Both the position numbers and the translations under genes were made by a program. From NCBI GenBank assembly GCA_027618655.1, contig JAQCEL010000006.1, positions 1 through 49,179 on the forward strand: 49,179 nucleotides of DNA, given 5' to 3'. The notes beneath the pieces were generated by a model that searched no databases, was not told the origin of the DNA, and was given only the letters and a program-made list of their open reading frames with translations. The DNA is from Pseudomonadota bacterium (lineage in GTDB: Bacteria; Pseudomonadota; Gammaproteobacteria; Ga0077536). The first letter of the stretch is position 1. Each line of letters starts with the position of its first letter. Of this stretch, positions 25,581 to 34,236 are shown one piece after another.

Positions 25581-25961
25581 ACGATCAAACATTCATTTAG
25601 CTACGAAGAAGGCTCTGCAGAATTCCTGGTTCGAATTACGGGTGAGATGTCATTCGAGGGAGCGAAACAACTGCTTGAGGCGGCCTGGGGAAACGAAAAC
25701 TACCAAGCCTCTCGATCCGTGATTTACGAAATGGGAGCGCTCGAGGCTTTTCCAAATCTAAACGAGATGTTGGCACTCAGCCACTTCGTCGCAAAGCACA
25801 GGGGCAATCGTGGCCCCCAGGTGATCGCATTTGTTTCACCGGAATTCGAATCTGCAGTGGTGAAAAACATGCTCGCTGGGTTTGCGCGGATAATTGGTCT
25901 TAAGATGTGTTACTGCGCGGACATTTCCGCCGCCAGACAATGGGCGGCGGACCAACTCTAG
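25581..25961 (+). CDS. STAS/SpoIIAA-like small cytosolic protein with no clear start codon
   Basis: About 127 codons are open after a TAA at 25575-25577. The translation TIKHSFSYEEGSAEFLVRITGEMSF continues into EGAKQLLEAAWGNENYQASRSVIYEMGALEAFPNLNEMLALSHF and AKHRGNRGPQVIAFV, which fits the beta-alpha pattern of the SpoIIAA-like/STAS family. The first ATG in frame (25647) lies inside the conserved fold and would remove two beta strands. The family's expected N-terminus falls at about 25581, where the codons are GCG ACG ATC. So either a non-standard start (ACG or ATC) is used, the start has been lost by mutation, or the protein is truncated. Function unknown. Confidence 0.55.
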   Translation, partial: TIKHSFSYEEGSAEFLVRITGEMSFEGAKQLLEAAWGNENYQASRSVIYEMGALEAFPNLNEMLALSHFVAKHRGNRGPQVIAFVSPEFESAVVKNMLAGFARIIGLKMCYCADISAARQWAADQL

Positions 25962-25995
25962 GCTAGCTCAATTGGTTCGGGCGCAGGGATTAACA

Positions 25996-26011
25996 CTGAG
26001 CGCGCGCTCAG
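25996..26011. promoter_or_regulatory. Perfect 16-bp palindrome upstream of the HAD gene
   Basis: CTGAGCGCGCGCTCAG is a perfect dyad 35 bases after the STAS-like stop and 40 bases before the HAD start. It could be an operator or a short terminator hairpin. No T run follows directly. Confidence 0.3.
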
Positions 26012-26051
26012 CGACGAAAAAGTTTTCAGTTATAAATGAAGGGTATTAATC

Positions 26052-26693
26052 ATGGCGATTGCCGCTGTACTTTGGGATTTCGGTGGCGTGATCACGACAT
26101 CACCGTTCGAGGCATTCAACCGATTTGAGCAGGAGCGGGGAATTCCTATCGATTTCATACGTGGCGTTAACACGATAAATCCGACAACTAATGCCTGGGC
26201 CCAGTTCGAATCTAACCAGATCAGTTTGGCAGAATTCGACCGCGCTTTTGAGCGTGAATCCCGCGCGGCTGGGTACAGCATTGCGGGCGGCGACATCGTT
26301 CCCTTACTCGGCGGGGAGCTTAGGCCGAGAATGGTAGAAGTATTGAAGCGCTGCAAAGCGTCGTTCAAAGTCGGTTGTATCACCAACAACGTGCAAGCAG
26401 GTCAAGGACCAACGATGGCCGACTCGGCAAGCCGCGCCGCAGCAATTGCCGAAGTGATGGCGTTATTCGAGTTTGTTATTGAATCGAGCAAAATAGGGAT
26501 CCGAAAACCGAACCCGAAGATTTACGAATTAGCTTGTGAACAAATAGGCATGGCGCCGAGCGAGGCCGTCTATTTGGACGACTTAGGTATCAACCTGAAG
26601 CCCGCTAGGGCATTGGGAATGCAAACAATTAAGGTTGTAACTGAAGCTCAAGCGATCGATGATTTAGCGCGGATAGTCGGAATCGATTTCTGA
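26052..26693 (+). CDS. HAD-superfamily hydrolase (class IA, YihX/epoxide-hydrolase N-domain type)
   Basis: 213 residues. The first HAD motif is AVLWDFGGVIT, in which the nucleophile Asp is kept and the general-acid Asp is replaced by Gly, as in other DFGGV-type members. Motif II Ser/Thr is in GCITNN, motif III Lys in SKIGIRKPNPKIYE and motif IV in VYLDDLGINLKPARALGM. Members of this subgroup include phosphatases and the N-terminal domain of mammalian soluble epoxide hydrolase, a lipid-phosphate phosphatase. An AAGGG site precedes the ATG. The substrate cannot be assigned. It is followed about 100 bases later by a cupin gene. Confidence 0.87.
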   Translation: MAIAAVLWDFGGVITTSPFEAFNRFEQERGIPIDFIRGVNTINPTTNAWAQFESNQISLAEFDRAFERESRAAGYSIAGGDIVPLLGGELRPRMVEVLKRCKASFKVGCITNNVQAGQGPTMADSASRAAAIAEVMALFEFVIESSKIGIRKPNPKIYELACEQIGMAPSEAVYLDDLGINLKPARALGMQTIKVVTEAQAIDDLARIVGIDF

Positions 26694-26795
26694 ATTTATG
26701 CGCTTGAGCTCTAAGATCGACATAGGCCGATCCTAGGGTGACATCACGAAGAATTAAGCCGTTATAAAATACCAGTGACGACGAGGAGAACAACG

Positions 26796-27413
26796 ATGGA
26801 ACATGCGGAATTGATACCAAGAAAACCTGTCTCTCGAGAAGAGATGATGAAACGGGTTGCGCGTTTTTCCAAGCTGAAAGGGTCGGATGGTGGTCTCCCT
26901 GACAGCTATATGCCTGGATCGGAACGGATCTTGTACAACGTCATCGGATTCCAACCGCCCCCTACGGAAGACGAAGGCATCGTTTCCCCCGTTGGCGAGG
27001 CCGCGGCTAGAATGGCGGCCGTTAAAATCTCTGAAGGTTTCAATCTCGGGTACTGCCGTGCGCTGCCAGGAAAGGGTCCGATGATGCATAACCACGACAC
27101 GAACGAAACGTTCATAGGCATTACCGGCGTGTGGCGGGCGAGTTGGGAGAATGAGCAAGGGAAAGTGGAGCACATCGATCTCAAGCCGCTCGATGTCATT
27201 TCGTTTCCGCCGGGTGCGATCCGGCGTTTTCACAACGTGACTAAAGGTCCGGCGGACGAATATTCAATATTAATGTTTGTCATCGCGGGTGATGCGCCGG
27301 GTGCAGAGTTCACTACCGAGGCGATGCAGGAATTAGAAGCGGCTGGCTTGCTCGGCAACAAGCATGCGACTCCTAAGATTAAGTCGACTGGAACGAGACC
27401 TCGAGCGCAATAG
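26796..27413 (+). CDS. Cupin-domain protein
   Basis: 205 residues from ATG 26796, chosen for its GAGGAGA ribosome site; an earlier in-frame Met at 26775 lacks one. A single cupin barrel occupies roughly residues 85-165, with metal-binding motif 1 in GPMMHNHDTNETFIGITG (two His and a Glu) and motif 2 in PPGAIRRFHNV (third His). Such proteins bind Fe, Mn or Ni and act as dioxygenases, isomerases or storage-type proteins; the flanking helices do not identify the class. It ends facing the desaturase gene, with a small hairpin in the 99-base gap. Confidence 0.85.
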   Translation: MEHAELIPRKPVSREEMMKRVARFSKLKGSDGGLPDSYMPGSERILYNVIGFQPPPTEDEGIVSPVGEAAARMAAVKISEGFNLGYCRALPGKGPMMHNHDTNETFIGITGVWRASWENEQGKVEHIDLKPLDVISFPPGAIRRFHNVTKGPADEYSILMFVIAGDAPGAEFTTEAMQELEAAGLLGNKHATPKIKSTGTRPRAQ

Positions 27414-27431
27414 TGCACTGGGAATTTTGCC

Positions 27432-27448
27432 AAGAGCGGGTCGCTCTT
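27432..27448. terminator. Short hairpin between convergent cupin and desaturase genes
   Basis: AAGAGCG and CGCTCTT form a perfect 7-bp stem with a GGT loop, 18 bases after the cupin stop. A T run is lacking, so termination is only suggested. Confidence 0.4.
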
Positions 27449-27512
27449 ACCGATCCAGCCAAGCTATCGGACGCAATGCGCCAGGCCATCGCTTGCAAAA
27501 TTGCCGGATCTA

Positions 27513-28607
27513 CTACCGCGATGATTCGCCGGTAGGGGCGACGGCCGTTGCGCGGTACCGACTCGCGTCACGCCAGAGCTGAGCTAGTGCCGCGAACATA
27601 CTCAGACAGTTTGTCTCGCGGTAAGGCGATTCGGCGGGTAACTCCTCCATCAAGCGCTGATGCGCGGCACTGAGTGCGTGGTATGGGAGCGACGGGAGCA
27701 GGTGGTGTAGCGAGTGATAACGCAGACCGACCGGAAATAACAATGCGGTGACGATCGGATCGCCAGTGATGTTAATCGAATCGAGTACTTGACCGGCATG
27801 ACTTAGTTCAAACCCGCGACTGCGGTAGCGATGTGCAGCCAAGGTTCTGAACCAGTTTAGGGTTATCGAAAACGTAATCAACAAGTAGAGCTTACCGATG
27901 AGAGTGGCATCGATTACCCCTCGGGCTACCAGGAGGCTGACGGCGAGCGCATAGCAAAAGCAAGCCAGATCGCAAATAAGCCACATGGGATCCCAATTCA
28001 AAGGGACGTGACGCCGTTTGTAACTCGGGCTGATCACAGCCGCTGAGGCGCTTTCTAGCAACCAAACGCGCAAACGAGGGATACTGAACGATAACGGCAC
28101 CAGTACCAACGCCCGGAGTACGGCAAGTACGGGCGCGAACGGAATGGTACAGAGAAATCGAACGATCGCCGTCGGGGAGCTCGCGCCGAACGGTAAATAC
28201 TCACCGTCGCTGGCAGTGCCGTAATGTCGATTGCTGTGATGATCGGCGTGGCTTGTATAAAACAGCGAGGGAGTGAGTAATGGGATGCCGACCAGAATAT
28301 TCCACCCAAATTTGAATAAGCGCATTTGGTCTCGCCGCATGTGCGCAATTTCGTGCATGAACGTTGCGATACGATAAAACGCAACGCCGGAAATAAATAA
28401 TCCGAGAAATTGCAGTGCTGACAAGGCGGGGGCGAGCAGGTAGACGGCCGCCGCCGCGTACGCCACTGAAGAACTCAAAAGCAAATCAAGCCAGTAAAGT
28501 CCTGGCTTCAGCTCGAACAAGTCACCTACAAGTGCTTTCGCTACCCGCGCCGACAAATTTGCTTGGGCGATTTCCTGCCCTTCGATCGTTGAAGCCGCTC
28601 TATTCAT
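27513..28607 (-). CDS. Integral-membrane fatty acid desaturase-family protein
   Basis: 364 residues from ATG 28607, two bases after the stop of the TAM41-like gene, which decides this start over upstream in-frame Met codons. All three histidine boxes of the diiron membrane desaturases are present: HEIAH, HADHH and HSLHH (in LRYHSLHHLLPSLPYHAL). Several hydrophobic segments (for example SVAYAAAAVYLLAPALSALQFLGLF) give a four-helix membrane enzyme. Members desaturate or hydroxylate acyl or sphingoid chains using O2 and a small electron carrier. Location as the last gene of bcerS-TAM41-desaturase implies that it modifies the sphingolipid acyl or base chain. Substrate and position are inference. 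Confidence 0.88.
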   Translation of the reverse strand: MNRAASTIEGQEIAQANLSARVAKALVGDLFELKPGLYWLDLLLSSSVAYAAAAVYLLAPALSALQFLGLFISGVAFYRIATFMHEIAHMRRDQMRLFKFGWNILVGIPLLTPSLFYTSHADHHSNRHYGTASDGEYLPFGASSPTAIVRFLCTIPFAPVLAVLRALVLVPLSFSIPRLRVWLLESASAAVISPSYKRRHVPLNWDPMWLICDLACFCYALAVSLLVARGVIDATLIGKLYLLITFSITLNWFRTLAAHRYRSRGFELSHAGQVLDSINITGDPIVTALLFPVGLRYHSLHHLLPSLPYHALSAAHQRLMEELPAESPYRETNCLSMFAALAQLWRDASRYRATAVAPTGESSR

Positions 28608-28609
28608 TA

Positions 28610-29578
28610 CTACCTGAACGCGCCCGCGCGGTAGAGCCGCCAGACGGTCGGCCAGCAGGTTAATAAGGGATGGCGTCTCAATAACGGAGTAGCCTCTACT
28701 TTTACGCCGGAATGGCGCTCGATTTTCCACAAAACGTAGTCGACTCCGCCGTCAAAGGTGAACGCGGCCTTCATGATGCGGAGCAAATTTATCAGTTTGC
28801 CCTGCACGCGACGCAACCGCCACGCGAGCCGGCCGAAGCAACGTCGCGATACCGAAATGCTCGCTAGGTATTGACTCGGTTCTGCTTTGCCGAACAATTT
28901 CAGGAATCCTTGTTCACCCTCGAGTAAGGAATCTGTGACCGTGCGATAGCGTTCTAGATTCTTCTGCACCAAGCCGGCCGAAGCCCCGCCCGGTTCAGGT
29001 CGTAGCTCGGTCTGGTAGCTGGCAGATAAACCTGTCGTCCATAGCGTTTGTGCGTCAAAGCGCGCCGCGAGCAGCGGGAGCACGGAATTGACAAACGTTC
29101 CGATCGCCCCGACCAAAGCGTCGACGATTTCCCGTCGGGTTGATGGGTCACGTACGTAAGTTAACGCGCACGGTTGCGCGAACCGCGCCCAGTAGAACGT
29201 GTGGAAGCAGCGCTTAGATGTTCGCTGAATGAATTGTTTAAGCGTGATCACGGCGTACTTCGTGCGCAACGTATGACCTTCGAAATCCATCTCGTAGTAG
29301 AAGACATTAGGTGGCAGTACCTGGTTCGCCACGGCAAGAATTCGATTCGAATACACGGCGCGGTACTGATCGACGATGACGAAGATATCGAGGATGCCGT
29401 CGCGTTCGGTCCCCGTTCGAAAGCACGATCCGTAGTAGATGATGCCGAGCACCGAATCGCCGTATCGCGCTCTCAAAGTGTCGCTCATAGCCATCGAGGC
29501 GATTGATATGGGTGTGTTTAATTCGGCGTCGATTATCTCGGCCAAACGTGGGTTGATCGCTGCTGGGTCGGTGCTCAT
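28610..29578 (-). CDS. TAM41/Mmp37-like phosphatidate (or ceramide-phosphate) cytidylyltransferase
   Basis: 322 residues. The order of blocks recalls mitochondrial CDP-diacylglycerol synthase TAM41: nucleotidyltransferase core YYGSCFRTG (G50, S51) then ILDIFVIVD (D64, D70), then PPNVFYYEM, TKYAVITLKQFI, HTFYWARFAQPC, and GLSASYQTELRPE followed by NLERYRTVTDSLL. TAM41 makes CDP-DAG from CTP and phosphatidate. It is soluble and unrelated to the membrane CdsA. Here it sits between the ceramide synthase (38-base gap) and a desaturase (2-base gap), so its lipid could be ceramide 1-phosphate, giving CDP-ceramide. That substrate is inference. The assignment was made from memory of TAM41 sequences and should be checked by profile search. 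Confidence 0.7.
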   Translation of the reverse strand: MSTDPAAINPRLAEIIDAELNTPISIASMAMSDTLRARYGDSVLGIIYYGSCFRTGTERDGILDIFVIVDQYRAVYSNRILAVANQVLPPNVFYYEMDFEGHTLRTKYAVITLKQFIQRTSKRCFHTFYWARFAQPCALTYVRDPSTRREIVDALVGAIGTFVNSVLPLLAARFDAQTLWTTGLSASYQTELRPEPGGASAGLVQKNLERYRTVTDSLLEGEQGFLKLFGKAEPSQYLASISVSRRCFGRLAWRLRRVQGKLINLLRIMKAAFTFDGGVDYVLWKIERHSGVKVEATPLLRRHPLLTCWPTVWRLYRAGAFR

Positions 29579-29616
29579 AAAAAACCGCGAGGGATGCTCA
29601 AGATCTTTCTTCTGAC

Positions 29617-30756
29617 TTATTGGGCCAATTGTTTTTCGTAGATGCGGTAGCGCTTAGCCAATACGCCGCCGATGGCTTCAATAATGTTGCGCATAGATTT
29701 GTTTTCTTCGAGGATCCAACCCATTTCAACTTCCCTCGCACCGCGTGCCAGAAGCGCTTGCTTTATGCTTGCAATCATCGCGAGCGAGATGCCGCTACCA
29801 GTCAGTCCCGCCTGGTATGGTTTACGCACGCCCATGAGGGCGACTCTCGCGGATTTTGTCTTTGCAACTTTAATTCGCCAAAGCAGTTTAATCCATCCTA
29901 GCGGGAACAGCCTGCCATTGAGATCGTGAATCGCTTCGTTGATATTTGGCAGTGCAACGATAAACGATACGGCGACGCCGTCTATCTCGCCGATCTGAAT
30001 ATAGTCGTCATCGACCAAAGACTTCAGGATCATGCCGATGTCTTGAAATTCTGCGGCGGTGAAGGGGATGAACTTCCAATTGTCCTGCCACGCATCGTTA
30101 AAGATGTCACGAAGCAACTCAATTTCCTCGTGGAAGCTCCTTTTGTTTAGCGATCGCAACGTGAATTGGCCGCTTCGCGCGCGTGTCGATCGTTCGACAA
30201 TTTTAGTCATTGTTGGTGTCATTACGTAGTCAGGGTGCATTCGATAGGCGACCAGATCCTTGGCCTTGCGATAGCCGCACATCTCTAAATTTTTTGCGTA
30301 ATACGGTTTACCGTGACCCATCATTACGCAAGGCGGTGTTTCGAATCCCTCAACAAGCAATCCGCATTCGTCGTTAATCGACAAATTATAGGGGCCCTCA
30401 ATGCGCCGCATGCCCCGTTCAGATAGCCAGTTTTCTGCCACCTCGAGCAGTGCTTTAAAAACATCTGGGTCATCTATTGCTTCGAGTAAACCGAAAGAAC
30501 CAGTGAAGTCGCCAATGTGCTCAATTCGCAATTGATCGATTTGCGCACAAATGCGGCCTACAGGGATCGGACCTTCATAAGCAATCCAGGCACACCACTG
30601 GGCGTGCTGAAAAAAAGGGTTATGGCGGCTGAAATGTAGCCGCCGTTCGAGTTTTAGCGGGGGAACCCAATTTGAATCGTGGCGGTAAATCGACCACGGG
30701 AGCGTAATGAAACGGCCCCAGTCGCGAAATCCGTTGACAGGAATGATACTCAACAA
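29617..30756 (-). CDS. bcerS: Bacterial ceramide synthase (GNAT/YghO-type N-acyltransferase)
   Basis: 379 residues of the YghO-like GNAT superfamily, which includes the bacterial ceramide synthase of Caulobacter. It starts with TTG at 30756 (or the next TTG), with only a weak site. The sequence begins with WSIYRHDSNWVPPL and RRLHFSRHNPFF, followed by ISINDECGLL-like YNLSINDECGLLVEGF, MMGHGKPYYAKNLEMCGY and a C-terminal GNAT core with ALMGVRKPYQAGLTGSGI and EMGWILEENKSMRNIIEAIGG, the acyl-CoA/ACP-binding region. bCerS acylates 3-ketosphinganine before reduction. It is the first gene of a minus-strand operon with the TAM41-like and desaturase genes, divergent from the acyl-activation and SPT genes. 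Confidence 0.82.
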   Translation of the reverse strand: MLSIIPVNGFRDWGRFITLPWSIYRHDSNWVPPLKLERRLHFSRHNPFFQHAQWCAWIAYEGPIPVGRICAQIDQLRIEHIGDFTGSFGLLEAIDDPDVFKALLEVAENWLSERGMRRIEGPYNLSINDECGLLVEGFETPPCVMMGHGKPYYAKNLEMCGYRKAKDLVAYRMHPDYVMTPTMTKIVERSTRARSGQFTLRSLNKRSFHEEIELLRDIFNDAWQDNWKFIPFTAAEFQDIGMILKSLVDDDYIQIGEIDGVAVSFIVALPNINEAIHDLNGRLFPLGWIKLLWRIKVAKTKSARVALMGVRKPYQAGLTGSGISLAMIASIKQALLARGAREVEMGWILEENKSMRNIIEAIGGVLAKRYRIYEKQLAQ

Positions 30757-31221
30757 GTGTTTCTCTTAGCGCATCCAACAGCGTTGTTGTGTTTTTGCAT
30801 ACGAAAAGTTGTGTTTATGTCGCTTGTGTGACAAGAGATTCTCCACTAAAATCCGCGAGTTGAGCGAGTTCGTTAAGTGCCAAACAACGCCCTTGACGTA
30901 AAACTAACGCAATATTAACTCAAAGTTGCGATAATTCGTGGATAATGCGGCGCAGCACAACATCATTCAGAGTATGGCAATCGGCACTTTGAAACTTGTC
31001 GAACAAATACGTGTCTTGAGTGGGCAGCTAAATTTGGCGGGATTTCGATAGGCCATCCCGGTCAGCCAAAATTTAAAAACTTAAACGTGAGCAGCAAATT
31101 TATGCTGTTCAGATAAAAACAGGTTAATTATGGACTCGATTTCGTGCATCTGGTGCAAATTGGCCACCGCGCCAAACGCGGCTAGTGGCCGATCACCATC
31201 GAATCGGGGGGAGTTGAAGTA
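30757..31221. promoter_or_regulatory. 465-bp AT-rich divergent control region of the sphingolipid locus
   Basis: This gap separates the ceramide synthase operon (minus) from the acyl-AMP ligase (plus). It is more AT-rich than its surroundings. A TTGACG at about 30892 is followed by AT-rich sequence but no good -10 at the right spacing. A 26-codon frame at 30973 has no support as a gene. Promoters for both directions must lie here; no operator was identified. Confidence 0.5.
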
Positions 31222-32982
31222 GTGAGCGTAAATCCGACGCCGACTAAACATAACCTAATACGACGATACGCGGACTTTTCGACCCTTTCCGAAGCGCTCG
31301 ACTATGCGGCAAAAGGCGAAACGGGCTGTAACTTCTACTCGGGTACCGGCGAGCTGACGGCTGTATTGCCGTATCGCGCCTTGCGCGACGAAGCGCTCCA
31401 TGTCGCATCCCGGTTGAATGGATTGGGCTTGAAGCGCGGCGACCGAGTTGCGCTAGTCGCGGAAACACACCCGAATTTCCAACGAGTCTTCTTTGGCTGC
31501 CAGTACGCGGGCCTCGTTCCTGTTCCGGTCCCGCCGCCACTCCAGCTGGGCGGCGGAAGCGAGTATGTCGGTCATTTGCGACGATTATTGTCGGATTCGC
31601 AAGCACGGGTTCTGATTGGGCCATCCGAATACGGGGCATTTCTAGCCGGCGCAGCTGAAGGCCTACATCTACAGTTCATTGGTTCAGCAGTGGCGTTCTC
31701 ACATTTTCCGGTCACTCAGACCGCGGACCTACGGCCGCTTGAAGCCGACGAATTAGCGCACCTGCAATACACATCGGGTAGTACCCGATTCCCGCGCGGT
31801 GTGATGATTACGCAGCGCGCAGTGATGAGTAATTTGTCTTGTACGATCGAACATTTACAAATGACCTCGGAAGATCGCGCCGTCTCGTGGTTACCCTATT
31901 ACCATGACATGGGGCTCGTTGGTCTCGTTCTCGCGCCGGTGGTCTCGCAAATGTCAGTTGATTATTTGGGTACGCGCGAATTCGCGATGCGCCCTCGCCA
32001 ATGGCTCGTGCGAATGTCTGAAAGCAAGGCCACGATTTCATTCGGCCCTCCTTTCGGTTACGAGCTCTGCGCACGGCGCTTACGTAAAGACGATGCCGCG
32101 ATGCTTGATCTAAGTGCGTGGCGAGTAGCCGGTGTGGGTGCGGAAACAATTCGTCCCGAACCGCTATTGAAATTTGCGGAAGAATTGGCGCCCAGTGGTT
32201 TCAATCCGCGGGCGTTTTTACCGTGTTATGGCCTCGCGGAATCGTCATTGGCCGTTAGTTTCGCCCCGCTAAATCAGGGACTGCGTGCCGAATGGGTCGA
32301 TGGAAAGCATCTGAGCGAGTCGCAGCGCGCCGTTCCAATTGAACATAATCAGAAAGAAGCGCAAATCGCCCGAGGGAACCAGTTTGTTAATTGCGGCAAG
32401 CCGTTACCGGGCCACCAGGTTGTCATTCGCGATCAAGACGGCGCGGAACTCCCAGAGCGTTCGTGTGGCAGCGTTTTCGTGCAAGGCCCAAGTGTCATGT
32501 CAGGATACTTCGGTAATGGACTTGGTCACCCAGATGTCCTGTCAGACGATGGTTGGCTAGATACCGGAGACATTGGTTATCGTGCCGACGGCGACATAAT
32601 GATCACAGGCCGCAAAAAAGATCTCATCATTATCAATGGTCGTAATGTCTGGCCTCAAGATGTGGAGTATCTGGCTGAACAACAATCCGAGGTTCGACCC
32701 GGAGATGCGTCTGCGTTTTCAGTACCGCACGCCGACGGACGCGAACAGGCGGTGGTGGTTGTGCAATGTCGAGAAGCCGATCTTGAAAAACGGCGTGACC
32801 TGATTGATCGGATAGACTGCGCGATTAGGGCGGATCTGGGCATCGACTGCATCATCGATCTAGTCCCGTTGCATACGCTGATTCGGACTTCTTCAGGCAA
32901 GTTATCGCGCTTTAGAACTCGCGAAGACTTCATGGAAAGGAGCAACTGGGATGCAACTGGAGCACGGGTTGCGGCTGGCTAA
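31222..32982 (+). CDS. Fatty acyl-AMP ligase / acyl-ACP synthetase for sphingolipid synthesis
   Basis: 586 residues of the adenylating superfamily, closest to fatty-acyl-AMP ligases (FAAL). P-loop YTSGSTRFPRGVMITQ, motif SWLPYYHDMGLVG (characteristic of FAALs), LPCYGLAESSLAVSF, and DTGDIGYRADGDIMITGRKKDLI followed by NGRNVWPQDVE, which is the catalytic-lysine hinge. FAALs activate a fatty acid with ATP and load it on an acyl carrier protein rather than CoA; an ACP gene follows two genes later. The equivalent Caulobacter gene is required for ceramide. Start is GTG 31222 with GGGGGAG nine bases upstream. A 275-base gap with no recognisable gene separates it from the reductase. Confidence 0.9.
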   Translation: MSVNPTPTKHNLIRRYADFSTLSEALDYAAKGETGCNFYSGTGELTAVLPYRALRDEALHVASRLNGLGLKRGDRVALVAETHPNFQRVFFGCQYAGLVPVPVPPPLQLGGGSEYVGHLRRLLSDSQARVLIGPSEYGAFLAGAAEGLHLQFIGSAVAFSHFPVTQTADLRPLEADELAHLQYTSGSTRFPRGVMITQRAVMSNLSCTIEHLQMTSEDRAVSWLPYYHDMGLVGLVLAPVVSQMSVDYLGTREFAMRPRQWLVRMSESKATISFGPPFGYELCARRLRKDDAAMLDLSAWRVAGVGAETIRPEPLLKFAEELAPSGFNPRAFLPCYGLAESSLAVSFAPLNQGLRAEWVDGKHLSESQRAVPIEHNQKEAQIARGNQFVNCGKPLPGHQVVIRDQDGAELPERSCGSVFVQGPSVMSGYFGNGLGHPDVLSDDGWLDTGDIGYRADGDIMITGRKKDLIIINGRNVWPQDVEYLAEQQSEVRPGDASAFSVPHADGREQAVVVVQCREADLEKRRDLIDRIDCAIRADLGIDCIIDLVPLHTLIRTSSGKLSRFRTREDFMERSNWDATGARVAAG

Positions 32983-33257
32983 CTAGATGCACTCGCATTC
33001 CTACCGAGGCGAACGTCCTTTCGTCTACGGCGAATTAAGTCCCGATAAGTAGAATTTGCCTAAAGGCCGATGCGCTCGAAACCCTATCGGTCTGGGTACT
33101 TCTTGTCTTCTTACCCGTATCGATTCAGTCAACGACGGATGCAGATAGCCTCAGACGGATCCTCTGAATGCAGCTCATTTCCCTTCGTCGAATGTTGAGC
33201 GAGCATAGCCACCCCTCGGTCGTCGCCTGCGAGCGAAGGTAGGCGGTTATCCCTCGC

Positions 33258-34217
33258 GTGGCGTCGTTGAAGCGAAAGGTTGCAGTCACTGGCGCAACCG
33301 GATTCATCGGCGCGGGGATTGTTCGCCAGTTAGTCCTAGACGGCTATACGGTCAGGATCCTTGTACGGCCGGAATCAATGAAAAAGGCCGCGTTTCCAGG
33401 GCGGGTCGAGATTATCCCGGGCGATCTGCAAAACCCTGCTAGCTTGAATGAATTTCTCACAGGCGCCGATACACTCGTGCACTGCGCCGGGGTGGTAAGA
33501 GGCGCGACCCAAGCGACATTCGAGAGAATTAATTCTGAGGCCGTAAGACAATTAGTAACAATCGCGTCTCAAAAGCAAGATTTGCATCGCTTTCTCCTGA
33601 TTTCTTCGTTAGCGGCCTCACAGCCGCATCTATCCCCTTACGCGGCGAGTAAACGAGGGGGAGAGCTCGCAATGGATACGGCTCCGTCGCATTTAACCTG
33701 TCTCGCGCTCCGGCCGCCCGCCGTCTATGGACCAGGTGACAAGGAATTGTCGCCGTTGTTCAAGGCGATGGCGCGCGGGTTTGCGCCGCGCTGGGCGCCC
33801 GCCGAAAATCGGTTCTCGCTCATATTCGTGACCGATCTGGTATCAGCAGTGATCCGCTGGTTGGCTAGCCCCGTACCAGTATCTGGGATCTATGAACTGC
33901 ATGACGGACACGACGGTGGATATTCAATGGATGAAATTAACGCCATCGCGGAGTCTGTGTTGAAGCGGCGGATCCGTCAGGTTCGAGTTCCTGCATACCT
34001 GCTCGATGGGATCGCCATGATGAACATGGCACTTGCTAGCGTTATCCCATTTCAACCGATGCTGACTCCATGGAAGCTGCGCGAGCTAAGGTATCCTCGT
34101 TGGGTATGTGATAATAGCGCCTTTGCCGGCGCCACTGCGTGGGAACCGGAGATAAGTTTCAGCGCCGGACTTTCTTTGGCGCTTGCCGGTGATGCGCAAA
34201 AGCATTTAGCACAATGA
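33258..34217 (+). CDS. cerR: NAD(P)-dependent epimerase-type reductase, ceramide reductase CerR-like
   Basis: 319 residues of the extended short-chain dehydrogenase family. The nucleotide-binding motif is VTGATGFIGAGIV near the N-terminus and the catalytic pair is Tyr and Lys in YAASKRGGE. VHCAGVVRGAT, LALRPPAVYGPGD and a C-terminal substrate domain follow. In Caulobacter an epimerase-type protein (CerR) reduces the 3-oxo group after N-acylation; position between FAAL and ACP-SPT supports the same role here. Start is GTG 33258 or TTG 33267, neither with a clear ribosome site. It is followed after 19 bases by the ACP gene. Confidence 0.83.
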   Translation: MASLKRKVAVTGATGFIGAGIVRQLVLDGYTVRILVRPESMKKAAFPGRVEIIPGDLQNPASLNEFLTGADTLVHCAGVVRGATQATFERINSEAVRQLVTIASQKQDLHRFLLISSLAASQPHLSPYAASKRGGELAMDTAPSHLTCLALRPPAVYGPGDKELSPLFKAMARGFAPRWAPAENRFSLIFVTDLVSAVIRWLASPVPVSGIYELHDGHDGGYSMDEINAIAESVLKRRIRQVRVPAYLLDGIAMMNMALASVIPFQPMLTPWKLRELRYPRWVCDNSAFAGATAWEPEISFSAGLSLALAGDAQKHLAQ

Positions 34218-34236
34218 GGCATCGAGGAGGATCTTA

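Noticed and set aside
26052-26693. The missing second Asp in the HAD motif (DFGG) as inactivation
   Set aside because: The same replacement is usual in this HAD subgroup, so it is not evidence of a dead enzyme.
26754-27233. A 159-codon minus-strand frame opposite the cupin gene
   Set aside because: It lies wholly antisense to a cupin with intact metal motifs and a good ribosome site, and its own sequence is low in recognisable motifs.
30973-31053. A 26-codon frame in the divergent control region
   Set aside because: No ribosome site and no recognisable sequence; likely chance.
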